The notes under the pieces: model-generated
What the model was told of the DNA's origin: nothing
Databases searched by the model: none
What the model saw: only the letters and a program-made list of their open reading frames with translations
Shown here: positions 34,674 to 47,084 of the stretch, one piece after another
How positions within the stretch are numbered: the stretch's first letter is position 1
Layout of the letters: each line of letters starts with the position of its first letter
Source of the DNA: Isoetes taiwanensis
Lineage: Eukaryota; Streptophyta; Lycopodiopsida; Isoetales; Isoetaceae
Direction: 5' to 3'
NCBI GenBank assembly: GCA_021234155.1
Contig: JAJEKV010000012.1
Coordinates: 5,705,789-5,769,788 of the forward strand
DNA: 64,000 nt
Made by a program: the position numbers and the translations under genes

Positions 34674-36120
34674 CTGTGACGTCCCCTACTCATATACGGT
34701 GCACTCACCGTATACAAACAGGAGTTCATCCCCCATACCAGCTCCATGCTGATACAAGGCCCTCCACGACACCGCAACCTTGACGAAGTTCCAAAGGGAA
34801 GAATGAAGGGTCATTTTACCCCTGTCTCCCTCGGGGCCTACCTAGTCAGCGAAGCGTAAACATACATGTAAGTACAAATACATCAACATCACATGACCAT
34901 CACGAAGGATGGCTCACCACATATCTGCATAGACAAAGGTCAGTACATCACATATGAAGATCCTACCCAAGGCTCAGACTCAAGGGGGATGACTGACGGC
35001 TTGGGCCTCCAGAAGTCATTGCAGACAGAATTCATGGCAAATGGATTTGGCTGGCATCAGAACATGGCTTAAGGTAGTCCGCTCCATCCGCCCCTCATGT
35101 GCACACTTTGCGTAGTAGGTTGAAAGGTCTTGGGACTCCGACTATAGCTCACGGGAGGCGAGTCGAGGGGCTACCCCCGGGTTGCATCTCCCCACCTCGA
35201 TGGGGGCGTAGGGGATTACTCTCACCAGAGGTTATCATGCTGACTCAAGGTGACTAGAGGGCCACTGCCCGTACTCGACTGAACTCCATGGAAGGTGTAC
35301 ACCACTCCAAGAGTGTCGAACCCATGCAAAGCCCGCACGCAGTGGCAGAGCATTAGGTCTAGTGCACTATAGTCCCCGATAGGCTTTACTACCAGAGGGA
35401 CGTGATCATGAGTCAGGACATGAACCTCCTTGTAAGTCGGGCTGCCCATCCACCCACAACCGTGTGGGTTCTTATACACAAAATGCGAATTTAATAGTTC
35501 ATTAAACAGGGCTAGCTAGGAGCATCAAACTACTAGGCTTTTAAGGCCTCTACCCCCTTCCCAATACAATGATTCCACAGAGATCATCACCACATACATA
35601 CCATAGAAGAACTAAAGAATAAGATTTAATCTAAATCACAGAGTTAGATTCTTTAGTTATGGCTTGATATCTAGAGGTCTAGATGGCTGCTATGGGCAAT
35701 TCAATAGGCTAAACCTACTTACTCTATTCCTGGGAGGCGGATTAGACTATTGAATTGGCAAAATACCTGATCCCTGGCTTGCTCCTCCCGCCTCAACACG
35801 CCCATGCCGCAACCGCTGAAGATGAAGCTAGAAAGGGAAGCCGATGAGCTAGGGCTGCCGCATTGCACTTCGAGTCGAGATTGGCTCTTGGAGCAAGCAA
35901 AACGGAGTTCTAGAAGGTCGTGGATGAAAATGGAAAGTTAGGGTTTCGTGATGCCTTATATAAACTATAAGTTAGGGCTAGGGTTTCCATCAACCCTTGA
36001 GCATGTGGGATATCTGGGTGTGGCCCACTTGCCTATATTAATTAAGGGGCTAAAGTGTACACATGAATAAATGTGCACACGCTTGCAAGTTGCCCCTAGG
36101 GTGCTACTTGCTTAGTTACA
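34674..36120 (-). repeat. LTR of element F (5' LTR on minus strand)
   Basis: On the plus strand it begins TGTGACGTCCCC at 34674, next to the primer site. It ends most plausibly at CTTAGTTACA (36120), giving about 1.45 kb with imperfect TGTGAC/GTTACA ends. A TATA box (TTTATATAAGG on the minus strand, 35955-35965) lies about 160 bp inside the U3 side. No open frame of note is present. The right boundary is inferred, because no second LTR is available for comparison. Confidence 0.65.
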
Positions 36121-37350
36121 CGCCGGCGCATACGCCAATCGGATGGGCGGTACGCTGACGATGCAAAGATAAATATATGTCCCGGGACCGTGATAATCGT
36201 GGCCGAACGCCACAGTTCCGTGATTTCAATGGCTGCATCAAATCGTTTACAATGGCCATTAGCAGGATGAAAGCTTTCAGAAATTGTCTTGTTAGTGAAA
36301 ATAATGCATTTACATGGCACCTACAAATGTGAGATTGTCCGAGTCCACTTCCTCTTTCTTGATTTGAGCCAATAGCTTCAATATTCTGGGCCATCATTGT
36401 GTTAAGCATCCTTCCAAACACTGAAACAACATATGCCATACTCTGACATTTTGCATACGTATGGAGAAATGTACCTGCAACATGGACATCCGAAAGTTAT
36501 TACACGTAAGGTATCCCAAATTAATGCATTACAGAAAAAGAAGTTACTTAATCTTAGTCTATTTAATAGTACCCATGACCCAAGCATCTTCTATACATGT
36601 CAATTATGTATGAATGAATTTATTTAGCCTTATCAAAGGCCCATACAGCTGCACATGCTATAAGAACTTAATTGCCTCGCCCGCATAATGTAAGCTGGCA
36701 CATTTTCCATACATATCAATCACTGAAAATTGCACCCAGTAAGGATATGCATGTGCACCATGTTGCCCGAAAGTGCATGAGCCAACTGAAGAAGATAATT
36801 TCATGCTTATATCTTGGGATGCACATGTGAAACTGATCGCATTGTTGCCATTGCTAGTTTGTTGATTAGTATGATCAAACAGCAAAATATGACAGAAACA
36901 TAGCTAGCCACAAAATGCACCTGAAGATATAGAAATATTACTGCAAGTTGTTAAACACGAATATAGCTACGAAATCAACTCCTTTAAATGGATCCAAAGA
37001 TCATCTCGCATTACTACACATGGCTCATAAAAGTTAAAAATCATAAAAGTACTATTTGGATCATACCCCGACTTGAGGAGCTAGAAACCGTATTTCTCTT
37101 AACCAGTAGCCAGTAAACGTTATATTACTTCCACCTCTGCTCAATATTGTTGCACCTGTCTTCTGGCCCAATATATAATCATTCATTAAATAATATATAG
37201 AGAGAAATAGATCATCAAAAGGGAAGCGGACAGATGCATGCCTTACCTTCCCAATCGAAATATGTAACCTTTTGCTACAACCAACAAAAAAATTGAGAGA
37301 ACATGCTTTGTCAATGGAAAACACTATGAGACCTGCTTCACTTCTCAATA
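36121..37350 (-). pseudogene. Pentatricopeptide-repeat (PPR) protein gene relic
   Basis: Minus-strand fragments carry PPR hallmarks. HISIGKVRHASV lies near 37230-37265. VIDMYGKCASLHYAGEAI lies near 36665-36720. FLHTYAKCQSMAYVVSVFGR spans 36410-36470, after an apparent splice-like TTGCAG. EEVDSDNLTFVGA lies near 36325-36365. The order (site-of-assembly motif, YGKC/YAKC turn, VF-x-R-M, D-x-LTFVG-A) matches plant PLS-type PPR proteins, which bind organellar RNA. Stops and AT-rich gaps make it a pseudogene or a few degenerate exons. Element F abuts its 3' side. Confidence 0.65.
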
Positions 37351-37848
37351 TCGCCTATGATTATAACCTATTTATACACCCAGTAATAGGCCAACAATGT
37401 ATTATTTTGTTCCTGCAACCAGAAAGCAGATGAAGAAATCTGAAGCCCTGCTTGCAGTGAAAGATGGTAGCCTACTCTTGGATTACATGTCTATGTACCA
37501 TAAGAACCCTAAATAAACTTGTACCGCCAGTTAGGTGGCTCCGAACTGATATGAAGCTTCAAAACGACGAGATTGGGAGTATTTTTCTGAAACCAAGGTC
37601 AGAAGCAATGTTTTGAAGCTTAGAAGCTGGAACCTGTCGCCATAGCCATAGCCGCATCGGCCGTTATGTATGAACTGCTGGCAAAGCTATTACGCATATC
37701 CCGTGACAAAACCCTATTTTTGTCGCTTTGTTTTTAAATCCCTATTTTTCCTTTTTGGAAAAACGTGGTCGATTTTAGAAGGAGGTATCATCTATGAATA
37801 TTCCAAAAGCTCTATAATATTTATACATGTTAAGATAAGAGTAAGAGT
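37351..37848. other. AT-rich sequence without recognised features
   Basis: Only short open frames occur, for example plus 37670-37858. I see no family motif, and no terminal repeats were found. Confidence 0.4.
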
Positions 37849-37982
37849 TTTGCAATAAATGTTGCCACTACAAGGAATAGCACTTGCAACATTGAGGCAG
37901 ATAGAAAAAGTTTATATAAATAATCTAAAATGACAGGGCTATCATTAAAGTACAAGCCTCCGATGACAAAACTAATATATCT
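37849..37982. repeat. Dispersed repeat R, left copy
   Basis: About 134 bp match 61408-61537 at roughly 85 percent by eye. Shared blocks are GCAATAAATGTTGCCA, ACATTGAGGCAGATAGAAAA, TATATAAATAATCTAA and GCTATCATTAAAG, then AATATATCT. It ends where the LINE-like tail begins. Confidence 0.75.
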
Positions 37983-37985
37983 GCA

Positions 37986-38564
37986 GGGTGAATGCCCTTG
38001 TGAGTCAGTTTAGGCCGGATGTGAGCCCCTCTCTCCCTTTGTTGTGGCCTTCATCGTGAGACCGGGAGTATTGTCTAGTTTTATGCCCTCACTTGCGTGC
38101 CGCCCGGGATTGGGTTAGGGCTCGCTTCGTGAGATTGACTAGCCAGCAGTTGCTGCTTCATGTGTATCCTGGTGCTTGGCCGCTCTTGCAGCAGCAAGCC
38201 TTGCATCTGTGCGTGGCTTGGTTGGTGTGGCTGATTTGGAAGCGGTGGCGGTTGTGGATCTTTCAGGGGATTCAGCAGCCTGCAGCCTCTCTGATTCCTC
38301 GACTCAGGTACAAGCTATTTCAAAGCTTTCTGGTGTTCCCGGGATTAGTAGAGCAGAAGTTTGCCATTTGGCGGGACTTCTTGGGTGTTGTAGATGGTGA
38401 TGGTCGGTTTGTACGCCAGAGGGTTGCAATTTTTCTCGTGGAGTTTGTGGTGGAGTGTCGAGGTATCACTGTCTCTTTGGGGCAGTTCTCCTTCCTCCTC
38501 ACTTGCTTTATAACATTACCATTCTTTTAATATATTGATGACACAGTTCTTCAAAAAAAAAAAA
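37986..38564 (+). mobile_element. LINE-like 3' tail ending in oligo-A (unit B, longer copy)
   Basis: This copy keeps about 300 bp lost from unit A. A 145-codon frame (38093-38530) is open, but I recognise no domain. The end is TATTGATGACACAGTTCTTC followed by 12 A (38553-38564). TAATATAT occurs just before it (37976-37983) and just after the A tract, a possible short target duplication of a 5'-truncated retroposon. Confidence 0.4.
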
Positions 38565-38670
38565 GGTAATATATATCCCTAGGATATATATGAAAGAGCT
38601 AAAACATCAAGTTGTTAAGTCTGAGCACACTTTAACTTATCACATAAGAACCCCTTCTTCTTCCACAGGC

Positions 38671-40439
38671 AGTTGGGTAGAGTCATACTTGTGGAGATTT
38701 CAATGCGCGAACCAGCATGGAACAACCCATAAGATTTGATCCCCTAGCTGACGATGTGTTGCAACTATGCCCCTCAGAAGAAGCTTGCCCATGGGAGGCA
38801 GTTGGTGTTGTTATACAGTATTTTCAATCTCGTAACCGCAATGGACCGGGTGCGGGTCGCCCCCGCCGCCAAATACACTTACAAAAGGTGGAGAACCGTG
38901 GGGTAGGTCTAGTGTAGTAGACTATGTGTTAGTGGCAAAACAGAATATGCATGTTTCAAGTATTTCCGAGTGGGGGATAGTAGAGATGAGGAGGTGGACT
39001 CGAACCACCTAACACTCTACTTGCAACTGCCAGGTTGTCCCAACCTCCTATGCAGCACCCTCTCGCATGCCTCAGCTGCGACTGGACTATGACACGTAGA
39101 GGCTTATGCCGGGATGCTCACAGATGACTGGGCAGACATTTTGCAATCCCATACGCTAGAGCAATAGGCAGACTGACTGATTTGACGTTCTCGGGATGGC
39201 GGCAACAAGGTGCTTTGGAAAAAGCCATCCCCGATGGACCACGGGGGGCCACGACCTTCCCGTGTAACTGTTGGTTTGATGCGGAGTGCAAGTAACATAA
39301 ATGCTGGCACCGCCATGTCAAAAACCCTGCTCTATGCCCATACGCAGTAAAAAAATATCGCTTTCTCCTTAAGGCTAAGAAGGCCATGTAAATCGCGGCC
39401 CATAAGCAGGAAATATTCTGCCGTCATCCCAGGACCTTCTGGCGAAGGGTGCTCAAAACACCAGTACAGCTTATAGGGAATATCACGTCCGAACAGTGGG
39501 GACAATATTTGCAGCAGCTTTATGACCCTCAGGGAGCACAGACAACGGTACCCCACAACACAGCCCAGCTCTGAAAATCACAAAGGCAGATGTAGATCAG
39601 GGCCTACAGCATCAAGCCAATGGAAAAGTGCCAGACCTAGATGGTATCCAGGCAGAGTTGCTCAAGCGGGCACGACCGTCTATAGTACCATGTTCAACAA
39701 GGCATTACATGATGGTTTCTCCCCATAGTGGACCACTAGCCGAGTTATCCCCATATACAAGGCAGGTGATCCGCACTGCCTAGCCAATTATCGAATAATC
39801 ATGGTCACCAAGGTTTGCAAAACCGCTGCCATTATTCTAGAGCAAATTGACGCCCCGGCAAAGGCAGTAGATGTTCGGGCCCTCACACATGCAGGGTTCA
39901 GGCCGTGACACTCAATCATTGATCACATGTTCACACGCGGACCTGGTTGAGAACAATAAGAACCGACGGTAAGACCTATATTGCTACTTTGTGGACTTCG
40001 CAAAGGCTTTTGACACGCGCCTTGGGAAAACTTGAACAAGATTGCGGGATGGAGGATCTAGAAGTTCCCAAGATTTGCGTAATGCATTGTACATGTTCTA
40101 CAAGACATGTTCGATCGGGTTGCATCTCACAAGCTAGCTATTCGACAAAGAAAGATCGACATTGTTTGACCGTATATTGAACAGCTTGGAGAGTTTGAGG
40201 GGGGAATGGAGCTCACATCTTGCACCAGATTGTCAGGCAACTCATATATCTGATGATGTAGACCTCCGTGCTTACACTCCGCGGCAGACATGCAGCGCCA
40301 TCTCGATGCTTTGGATACATTCTGCGAGGCGAGCCAACCTGGCCAAGACTAAGATGGTCCTCATATCATCCTCATGCAGTCACGGGCCCCCTCTTTCTGT
40401 TACGGGGCATTCACCTATAAGTATTTGGGGGTGGAGTTC
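38671..40439 (+). pseudogene. LINE-2 endonuclease and reverse transcriptase, 5' part (unit B)
   Basis: This copy has the same domain order as unit A: CGDFNAR at 38690-38710, VDYVLVAK near 38918, YKAGDPHCLANYR near 39755 and FVDFAKAFDT near 39990. RT core residues are spread over several frames. Differences from unit A include CTG to CCG and CAG to CGG changes around 38835-38875. The element is interrupted after AGTTC (40435-40439) by the E LTR and resumes at 59947. Confidence 0.85.
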
Positions 40440-41418
40440 TCTACAAGTGCTTCCAGAGGGAACTGCTTTTACGGACTCGACGGATATCCATGAGCGTGGG
40501 GGTATCGTTGATAGCATGCCGGGGGCATAGTGGTTATGCGGTGGACCATAAGCTCGTAATCGGACTATGGGGACATTTTAGGGGTAGCAAAGTTGGCCCT
40601 AGGGGCGCAACCTTTAATGTTTATTGAATAAACATTAGCTATGGTAAGGTGGAACATCAAAATAAATGTTAATGTATCCACATGGCACCTTATAATTGGT
40701 TGGGATTGAACCAATCAAGAAAAAGGGCAAAAAGCTTCGAGCTTTTTGTGTTAGGCCTGATATTAGGCAGGATTGAGCGGGAGCAAGGTCATCTGCGCTC
40801 AGATTCAACCATGCCTGAGCATGACAACCATCTGTGGATGATTGGATTTGCATGAAGAGCCATGCAGCAAGGGAATCGACCCTATTTAAGGCCTGATTAT
40901 CTGCTCAGAAAAGACCCACGGATTGATAAAGCCTTGCCGTTCTTCTGTGCTTGTGCAGATTGAATAGCTATTGCTGATCCAAAGCCATACAGACCAAATC
41001 CGACCTTTACCAGCTTGATTCTGGTTCTTTGCTACATCACTAGGTGGTGTTCTTAAGAGCTAGGAGGAATCACGTTGTTCCTTGCTTGTAGTGCTTGCAA
41101 GCTTTGAGATTGATTCCGCTGTAAGAACATTGCCTTGTATTTGGAATACAAGGACATTGCTTGCATTGATTTGCGCGATCGCAATTGATTGCCAGGTTCA
41201 TACTTGCATCCATTGAATTATCTCAGGGAGATAATTTATTGATTCTTGTGTGCAAAGGATCATTCAGTTATAGTTGACAAAATGAAGAGGAAGCTGGGTT
41301 TCCTAGTTAGTCTCTGGGAGACTAATCCCATCACCGGGGAACTCGGGAGTTCATGGTATGGGTGGTAGACCGTGACCTTTTCCCATTGTTTGGGAAGTTG
41401 CAAAATTGCTATGTGACA
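40440..41418 (+). repeat. 5' LTR of chromovirus E (unit B)
   Basis: It matches unit A from CTACAAGTGCTTCCAG to ATGTGACA. The first bases read TCTAC, where unit A has TGTTAC. It is the partner of the 3' LTR at 58913-59946, and AGTTC flanks both. Confidence 0.9.
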
Positions 41419-41624
41419 TTTTTGATATCGAGCATAATGGCGCATCGTGGACCCGAGAATGTTTCTCGAGAATGTTCCGTATAAAAGGGCAGCCGCTGGA
41501 TGGTATGTCGTCAAGCCCACCCTGCTGATGAGGGAATACTGCCAGCTTTGCAGGACATCCATCTGGATAATGATTGATCTTCAGGGAGGAGAACCTTAGC
41601 CAGGTAACATAAACCCTTCCGTAG

Positions 41625-42703
41625 AAAACCTTCATGGGCAAAACAATGCAATCAAGAACTATTGGAACAGATTCCATCGGCTCAATGAAGAGTTTGAGAA
41701 AACTCGTAATGAGGAAGTATTGCTCAAGGGAATTTTGGAAAAATTTAAAGAGTAGTTAAGCACTTGGGCTTTCGAAAAATGCCCAAGAACAAATGTGATG
41801 ATGTCCACCATGGAAAAGTACTTGGCCGAAGCAAGGGTGCTGCCATAGCCTTGGGGCAAGCTTTTGAGAACCTAGAAACGACGCTTGTTGGAGGGGTTAA
41901 TAGCAAGCAACTTGAGTCGCAAATGAGATCCCTCGATAAACATAGAGAATCATGAAGGTACTAACCCATCCGAATATTCTCCGAGAATTATCGTAAGAAG
42001 AGATCAAGTCTCTTGAACGGGTTAAAATGCCGATTTCTATGGGAAGGATGTTACTCTAGAGTAAGTTATGCTTTGGTTTAACCAAATGAAGCTTTATTTT
42101 GGCGGCAAACAAAGAAGAGCGAGCTTGCTCGCTTATTGTGTGCCACATTGAAGCTTAAGGCTCACGCGTAAATGGTGGGATACCCATACCAAGATGGACG
42201 AAAGCTACGCATTTGATCTGAATTTTGCAAACTATTCAGGCAAGAGTATGCTCCCCACTATGACCGGCAACATGCCTTGATACAGATGAAAGAAACTGTG
42301 CAGACTGGGACTCTGCAAGATTATGTGGCAGAACTACGAGCATTGTTCTCGCTTTTGCCAGAATGACAACCAGAATGAGGGTTGATCATTTTGTGAATGG
42401 GCTAAAGGATGCCAATATTCAAAAGCATATGCTTCAAGTTGAGCTTGCGAGCTTTGAGCTTGCGGTAGAACTGGCTATGAAGCTGGTTGATAGGGAGGAA
42501 TCCCGTAAAGCCCAAAGAATTGTTGAGTGGAAGGCAAAGAGGACCGTGGGTGCCTCTCAGAGTGGGTCACCTTCCAAAAAGCAAAAGAAAAATCCGGCTA
42601 AGGAAAAACGGATGGATAAGCCTAAGGAGGCTAGTGCTAAAACTAAAACATCCAAGGGATGTTATAACTGTGGCATTGTGGGCATTATGCTTGGGATTGT
42701 ACA
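41625..42703 (+). pseudogene. E gag polyprotein (unit B)
   Basis: It reads better than unit A in the middle: QTGTLQDYVAELRALFSLLP is recognisable near 42300-42360, where unit A is scrambled. VDHFVNGLKDANIQKHML and the split CCHC knuckle follow as in unit A. The N-terminal coiled coil is present in a shifted frame. Confidence 0.82.
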
Positions 42704-42757
42704 AAGCCACAAAAGGATAAGAAGGTTTTAGCAGGTACCTCCAAGGGCGAGAATGAG

Positions 42758-43168
42758 GTGAAATCATTATCGATGATTGCTCCTGAAGAGGATATGGTAA
42801 GTCCTACACAAGCTTATGCCGATAATGTAATAAGGTTGTTAGGAAGGATCATTGGTAAGGACTTGATTGTCTTGATTGATTCTGGAAGTACTCACAAGTT
42901 TATTTCTGCAGATGTGGTAGAGGAACTGGGCTTGAGCCTAAGCGAGGTGCCTCCTTATGTTATTGAGACTGCAGCTCGGTCCCAGACTCAGCACTATCAT
43001 CAACAAGCGGGGGGCGTTCGATTGAATTTGGTGGATAAGGAGACCCGTGATGCTGCCTCTATGGTCATTGATTTTGATATTGCTAAGCTAAACTGCTATG
43101 ATGTGATTATGGGAATCCAGTGGTTGCAAAAGGCTCAATCATTTTATAGTCATCCCACACTTTACTGA
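42758..43168 (+). pseudogene. E aspartic protease (unit B)
   Basis: The predicted protein is identical to the unit A segment, including LIDSGSTHKFI and CYDVIMGIQWL, and ends at the same stop. Confidence 0.85.
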
Positions 43169-43215
43169 TCAAAATTTCACCTAATAACTCAATTACTCTC
43201 CATGGCCTACCTTAT

Positions 43216-43985
43216 GTGGGGCCTAGAAAATTGTTGTCTGCCACTGAGGCAAAGCGATGTTTTCAAGTTAATAAAGATAGCTTTTTCTTGATGTATATCA
43301 TGCCTAATGATGACATGGTCAAGGCTTGTAATCCTACTGATGTAAGCATTGAACTGGGTTCAAATGTAAATCAAGAATTACAAAATCTTTTGGAAAGATC
43401 TAAAGATGTGTTACTGAAAGAGTTGTCGAAAGGGCCACCACCTTCTCGGGGAGTTGAGCATGAAATTGTGCTTGAACCAGGGGTGAAGCCAATGGTGTGT
43501 GCTCCAAATCATCTTAGTCCTTTAGAGTTAGAGGAAGTTAAGCATCAATTTAAAGAACTGCTCGCAAGGGGATTTATTAAGCCTAGTAAGTCGCCTTTTT
43601 ATGAAGTTCAATTTTGCTTGTTAAGAAAAAGGATGAGACTATGCGAATGTGCATAGACTTAACAAGGCAACTATCAAGGATAGATATCCATTACCTAGAA
43701 TAGATGATATTCTAGATCGATTTGGTGGAGCCAAATGGTTCACTAAGATTGATTTACATAGTGGATATCATCAAATTAGAGTCGGAAGGTGATGAACCTA
43801 AGACGACCTTAGAACTCATCAGGGGCACTATGAGTTCTTAGTGATGCCGTTTGGTCTCACAAATGCTCCTGCAAACTTTATGAGGTTGATGAATCAAGTA
43901 TTCTCATAATACTTAGATAAGTTTGTCGAGGTGTTCCTCAATGATATACTTGTGTGTTCATAAATGTTAGAAGAGCACTTTGCTC
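43216..43985 (+). pseudogene. E reverse transcriptase (unit B)
   Basis: It is the same as unit A except for a short change after KSPF (YEVQF instead of ASSVLL) that shifts the frame. The non-catalytic FLND motif and both neighbouring stops are shared. Confidence 0.86.
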
Positions 43986-44650
43986 ATTTGGAGCAAATAT
44001 TACAAACTCTTCGAACTCAAAAACTTTATGCTAAGATGTTTGCATACCTTGGACACATCCTTTTTGGGGAGGAAGTGTCGTCGGATCCCAGTAAGGTGCA
44101 AGCAGTGCAAGACTGGCTACCACCTGAAAATGTTTCCGAGTTGAGAAGTTTTCTGGGTTTGGCTACGTACTATAGAAAATTTGTGCCGAAATTTTCAAAG
44201 GTAGTAGCTCCATTCACGGATCTTTTGAAGAAAGATCGTGAGTATGTATGGGAGAAAACACAACAAGAACCTTTTGAGCTTGACAAGAGGTTGTTGGTTA
44301 GTAGCCTCATACTAAAGGTTCCCGATCTCAGTGAATTTGTTGAGGTTTATGCCGATGCTTGTGGTCAAGCAGTTGGGGCTATATTAATGCAGCAAAGATC
44401 GATAGTGGCTTATGAAAGCCGAAAGCTTAATTCTGTCGAGCGAAATTTTGCAACATATGAGCAAGAGCTATTGACAATAGTTCACGCTCAAAAACATAGA
44501 GGTGTTATTTGAGAAGTGGTACAAGTAAGAAACCACACAAGTTTGTCGTCTATATTGATCATAAACCGTTGAGGATTTTGCAATGAGATTAGCTCTAGGC
44601 AGGCTAGATGGCTTGATTTTCTCCATGAATTTCATTTTAGTATTGAGCAT
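43964..44650 (+). pseudogene. E RT connection and RNase H (unit B)
   Basis: The open frame runs to 44512 with LRSFLGLATYYRKFVPKF and VEVYADACGQAVGAILMQ. QQRSIVAYESRKL replaces QQDQIVAYESRKL of unit A, and HAQKHRGVI ends the frame slightly later. Confidence 0.84.
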
Positions 44651-45598
44651 ATGCCTATGAAGAATAACCCAGTAGCTGATGCTTTATTAAGGATTAAGCA
44701 TGTAAATGCTCTTGCTATCATGGAGAATGACCTTTTCCAAAGGATTAGGGATGCGTATGCAAAGGATCAACAATACCCTGCAGTCACCAAAACTGGGGAT
44801 TGGTGGACCGCGCAAGAAGGTTTGCACTTCTATAAGGGAAGAGTGTATGTTCCTTTGTACGAAGAATTGCGAGAAGCAATTATTCGTGACCATCATGGCA
44901 TCCCACAAGCTGGGCATGGGGGTGAATGGAAAACCTAAGAGCTGGTTAAAAGGCAATATTATTGGCCGGGTTTGCAAGACCAAGTGAAACATATGGTTTC
45001 ACATTGTTCGGTGTGGCAGTCGTGAAAGCTTGACCATGGCAAGACCTAAGCCTATTGCAACCCATTCCAATGCACCTAATGAGAGGTGGGAATGTGTAAG
45101 TATGGACTTTGTAGTCTCATTACCCCGGACTGTTAAGCAAGTTTATACCTCTAAGGGGTGATGCTACATTCCAAAGATTCGGCACAGAATCGCAGCGGCT
45201 TATATGCATTTTTTCATTACATGTTTCTAACATTTGGGTTTCTGCTATCTATTATGTGATAGGGATACCAATTTCACAGGTTAATTTTGGAGAGACCTGA
45301 TGAAGGGGTTAAAAGTGCGGTTTGACGAGTGAGTAGTAAATCATCCACAGACTGATGGATAAACTGAGAGAATCAACATGATTCTGGAAGATATGTTGAG
45401 AAGTTTTGTTCGTCTAAGTGGGAGGATTATTCCCTACTCGGAATTTGCCTACAACAATAGCCATCATACAGATATCAAGATGACGCCTTTTGTGGCTATG
45501 ATGGGTAGGAACCAGAGAACTTATGCTGGGATGCACAAGTATCTCAAAGCAGAAGCAGGTGTTGTTGAACCTGGTTCCCCATCCAGGCCAACACCCAT
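44651..45598 (+). pseudogene. E integrase, N-terminal and core parts (unit B)
   Basis: Domains are as in unit A, with the shared stop inside HPQTDG-stop-TERINM. The segment after DMLRSF is shortened (RLSGRIIPYSEF). It ends with the left 36-bp repeat (45563-45598), where D begins. Confidence 0.84.
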
Positions 45599-46429
45599 AT
45601 AATTTCATCTGAATACCATAGCCAAAAATCAAGACTTGCAACAAGATTTATCTTTCAACAAGATTTATTTTCCATTAGAAGGAACTAAATACAAATACAA
45701 CAGGAAACTCCCTTGCAAGGGCCTTCAACATAAGGATGAGGAGGCTGCCACCCTCCTCATATGAGCATTGCCACCATGCTCCAATGTAGAAACGTGAAGG
45801 GAAGAGGAGGAGTTAGTATCTCCTCAACATATTTAAGATTTTTTCCATTAAATCTTAGCCAACTATTACATCCCACCTCTTCATCATAGCCTTCTATTTT
45901 GCCTCTTCATCATAGCCTTCCATTTTGCCTCTTCATCTTAACCTTCAACTCCCACCACTTAATTCCCACTCTTAAAATCAACCATTACAATATGCCCCAA
46001 ATATGTTGGCCTACAAAAACATGTTGAACCACTTGTGGTTCAACATTATGCCCCAAAAAGATGCGGGCCGGTCCCCTCGACCCAACACATAATATAGCAC
46101 TTAAAGATACATTATGAAGTACATAGAAATGAGCTCAACACATCCACACGTCCGCGCTGGCTACTTTGGCTCTGGACCACGTGTGGATAACCATACTCAA
46201 CAAGTCTAAGAAAGGTACTCCCAACGTCCGCACTGGTTACTGTGGCTCTGGTCCACGCAGAAGTAACCCTCCTTGACAAAATAATATAATAAAGTTCTAT
46301 AAAATAACATCACTAGTGCATGTCATACATTGGCAAAACCTTAGGGTGTCCCAACAAGAACCATGGGGTGCCAAATAAAACCATGGGGAATATCCGCAAT
46401 AGTAAACAAAGGGTGGGGGCAATGGTCGA
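45599..46429. mobile_element. Unclassified insert D, left part (unit B)
   Basis: It matches the unit A copy, including the 26-bp palindrome (46021-46046). It differs by a 27-bp tandem duplication of a TCTTCATCATAGCCTTC unit at about 45880-45933. It ends with the GTCGA target (46425-46429) of element B. Confidence 0.6.
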
Positions 46430-47032
46430 TGTTAGTCCTGTGCCTCCTGGAACATGACTATTCATGCATACGACGGACCAGGTCAAGAACAAGGATCCAC
46501 AAATACCACGGGTCAGCCATCAAAGGCTCAAAGAGAAGACCAAGCGGTTGCACCACGCAAATCAAAGCCTCAAGGCCCTCCAACAACAAGAGGCGCCGCT
46601 CAGACAAGTGACGGCCCGTCACCGCCCTCATCAGCGTCAGCGTGATTCTAGGCACTTCAAGAGGCACCGCCAGCATTCCTGCAAATCAGGCCTCCTTCCA
46701 GGAGTCGGCACCGAGATCAGTCAGAGTGTCTATATTGGGCCAAAGGCCATTGTACTATATATATGAGTAGAGCTAGCACATGAGTTTTTAGATGAGTTTT
46801 GAGTCTTGTCTCACTTCAGGTTTCTCTCGATTGAGAGCTCATGTATGTTCATCATTGATATCAAGGAAGCTTATCATTTTCCTCTCATTATTCTCTTTTG
46901 TTCTGCTTTTCTTCTTCTTGTTCTCTTCTTGCAAATCCCATATGACATAGTCCCCCTGATTCTCCCCTGTTAGATCCTCGGGTCCTCACAGAGGGTCGCC
47001 TTGCAGAGTTCCCCAACCCGCACTCCCAAACA
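46430..47032 (+). repeat. 5' LTR of element B (unit B)
   Basis: It starts TGTTAGTCCTGTGCC and ends CTCCCAAACA. It contains TACTATATATATGAG near 46753 as a likely promoter, and the degenerate primer site follows at once. Confidence 0.92.
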
Positions 47033-47055
47033 CCGCCGCCATCCTTGCCGGTCTG
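47033..47055 (+). other. Primer binding site of B (degenerate)
   Basis: CCGCCGCCATCCTTGCCGG occupies the place of CTGGCGCCTGTTGCCGGG in element C. The loss of the CTGG start fits the CTG-to-CCG pattern seen elsewhere. Confidence 0.5.
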
Positions 47056-47084
47056 ATTTCGCTTTTCTTTCTTTCCGCCGCCAT

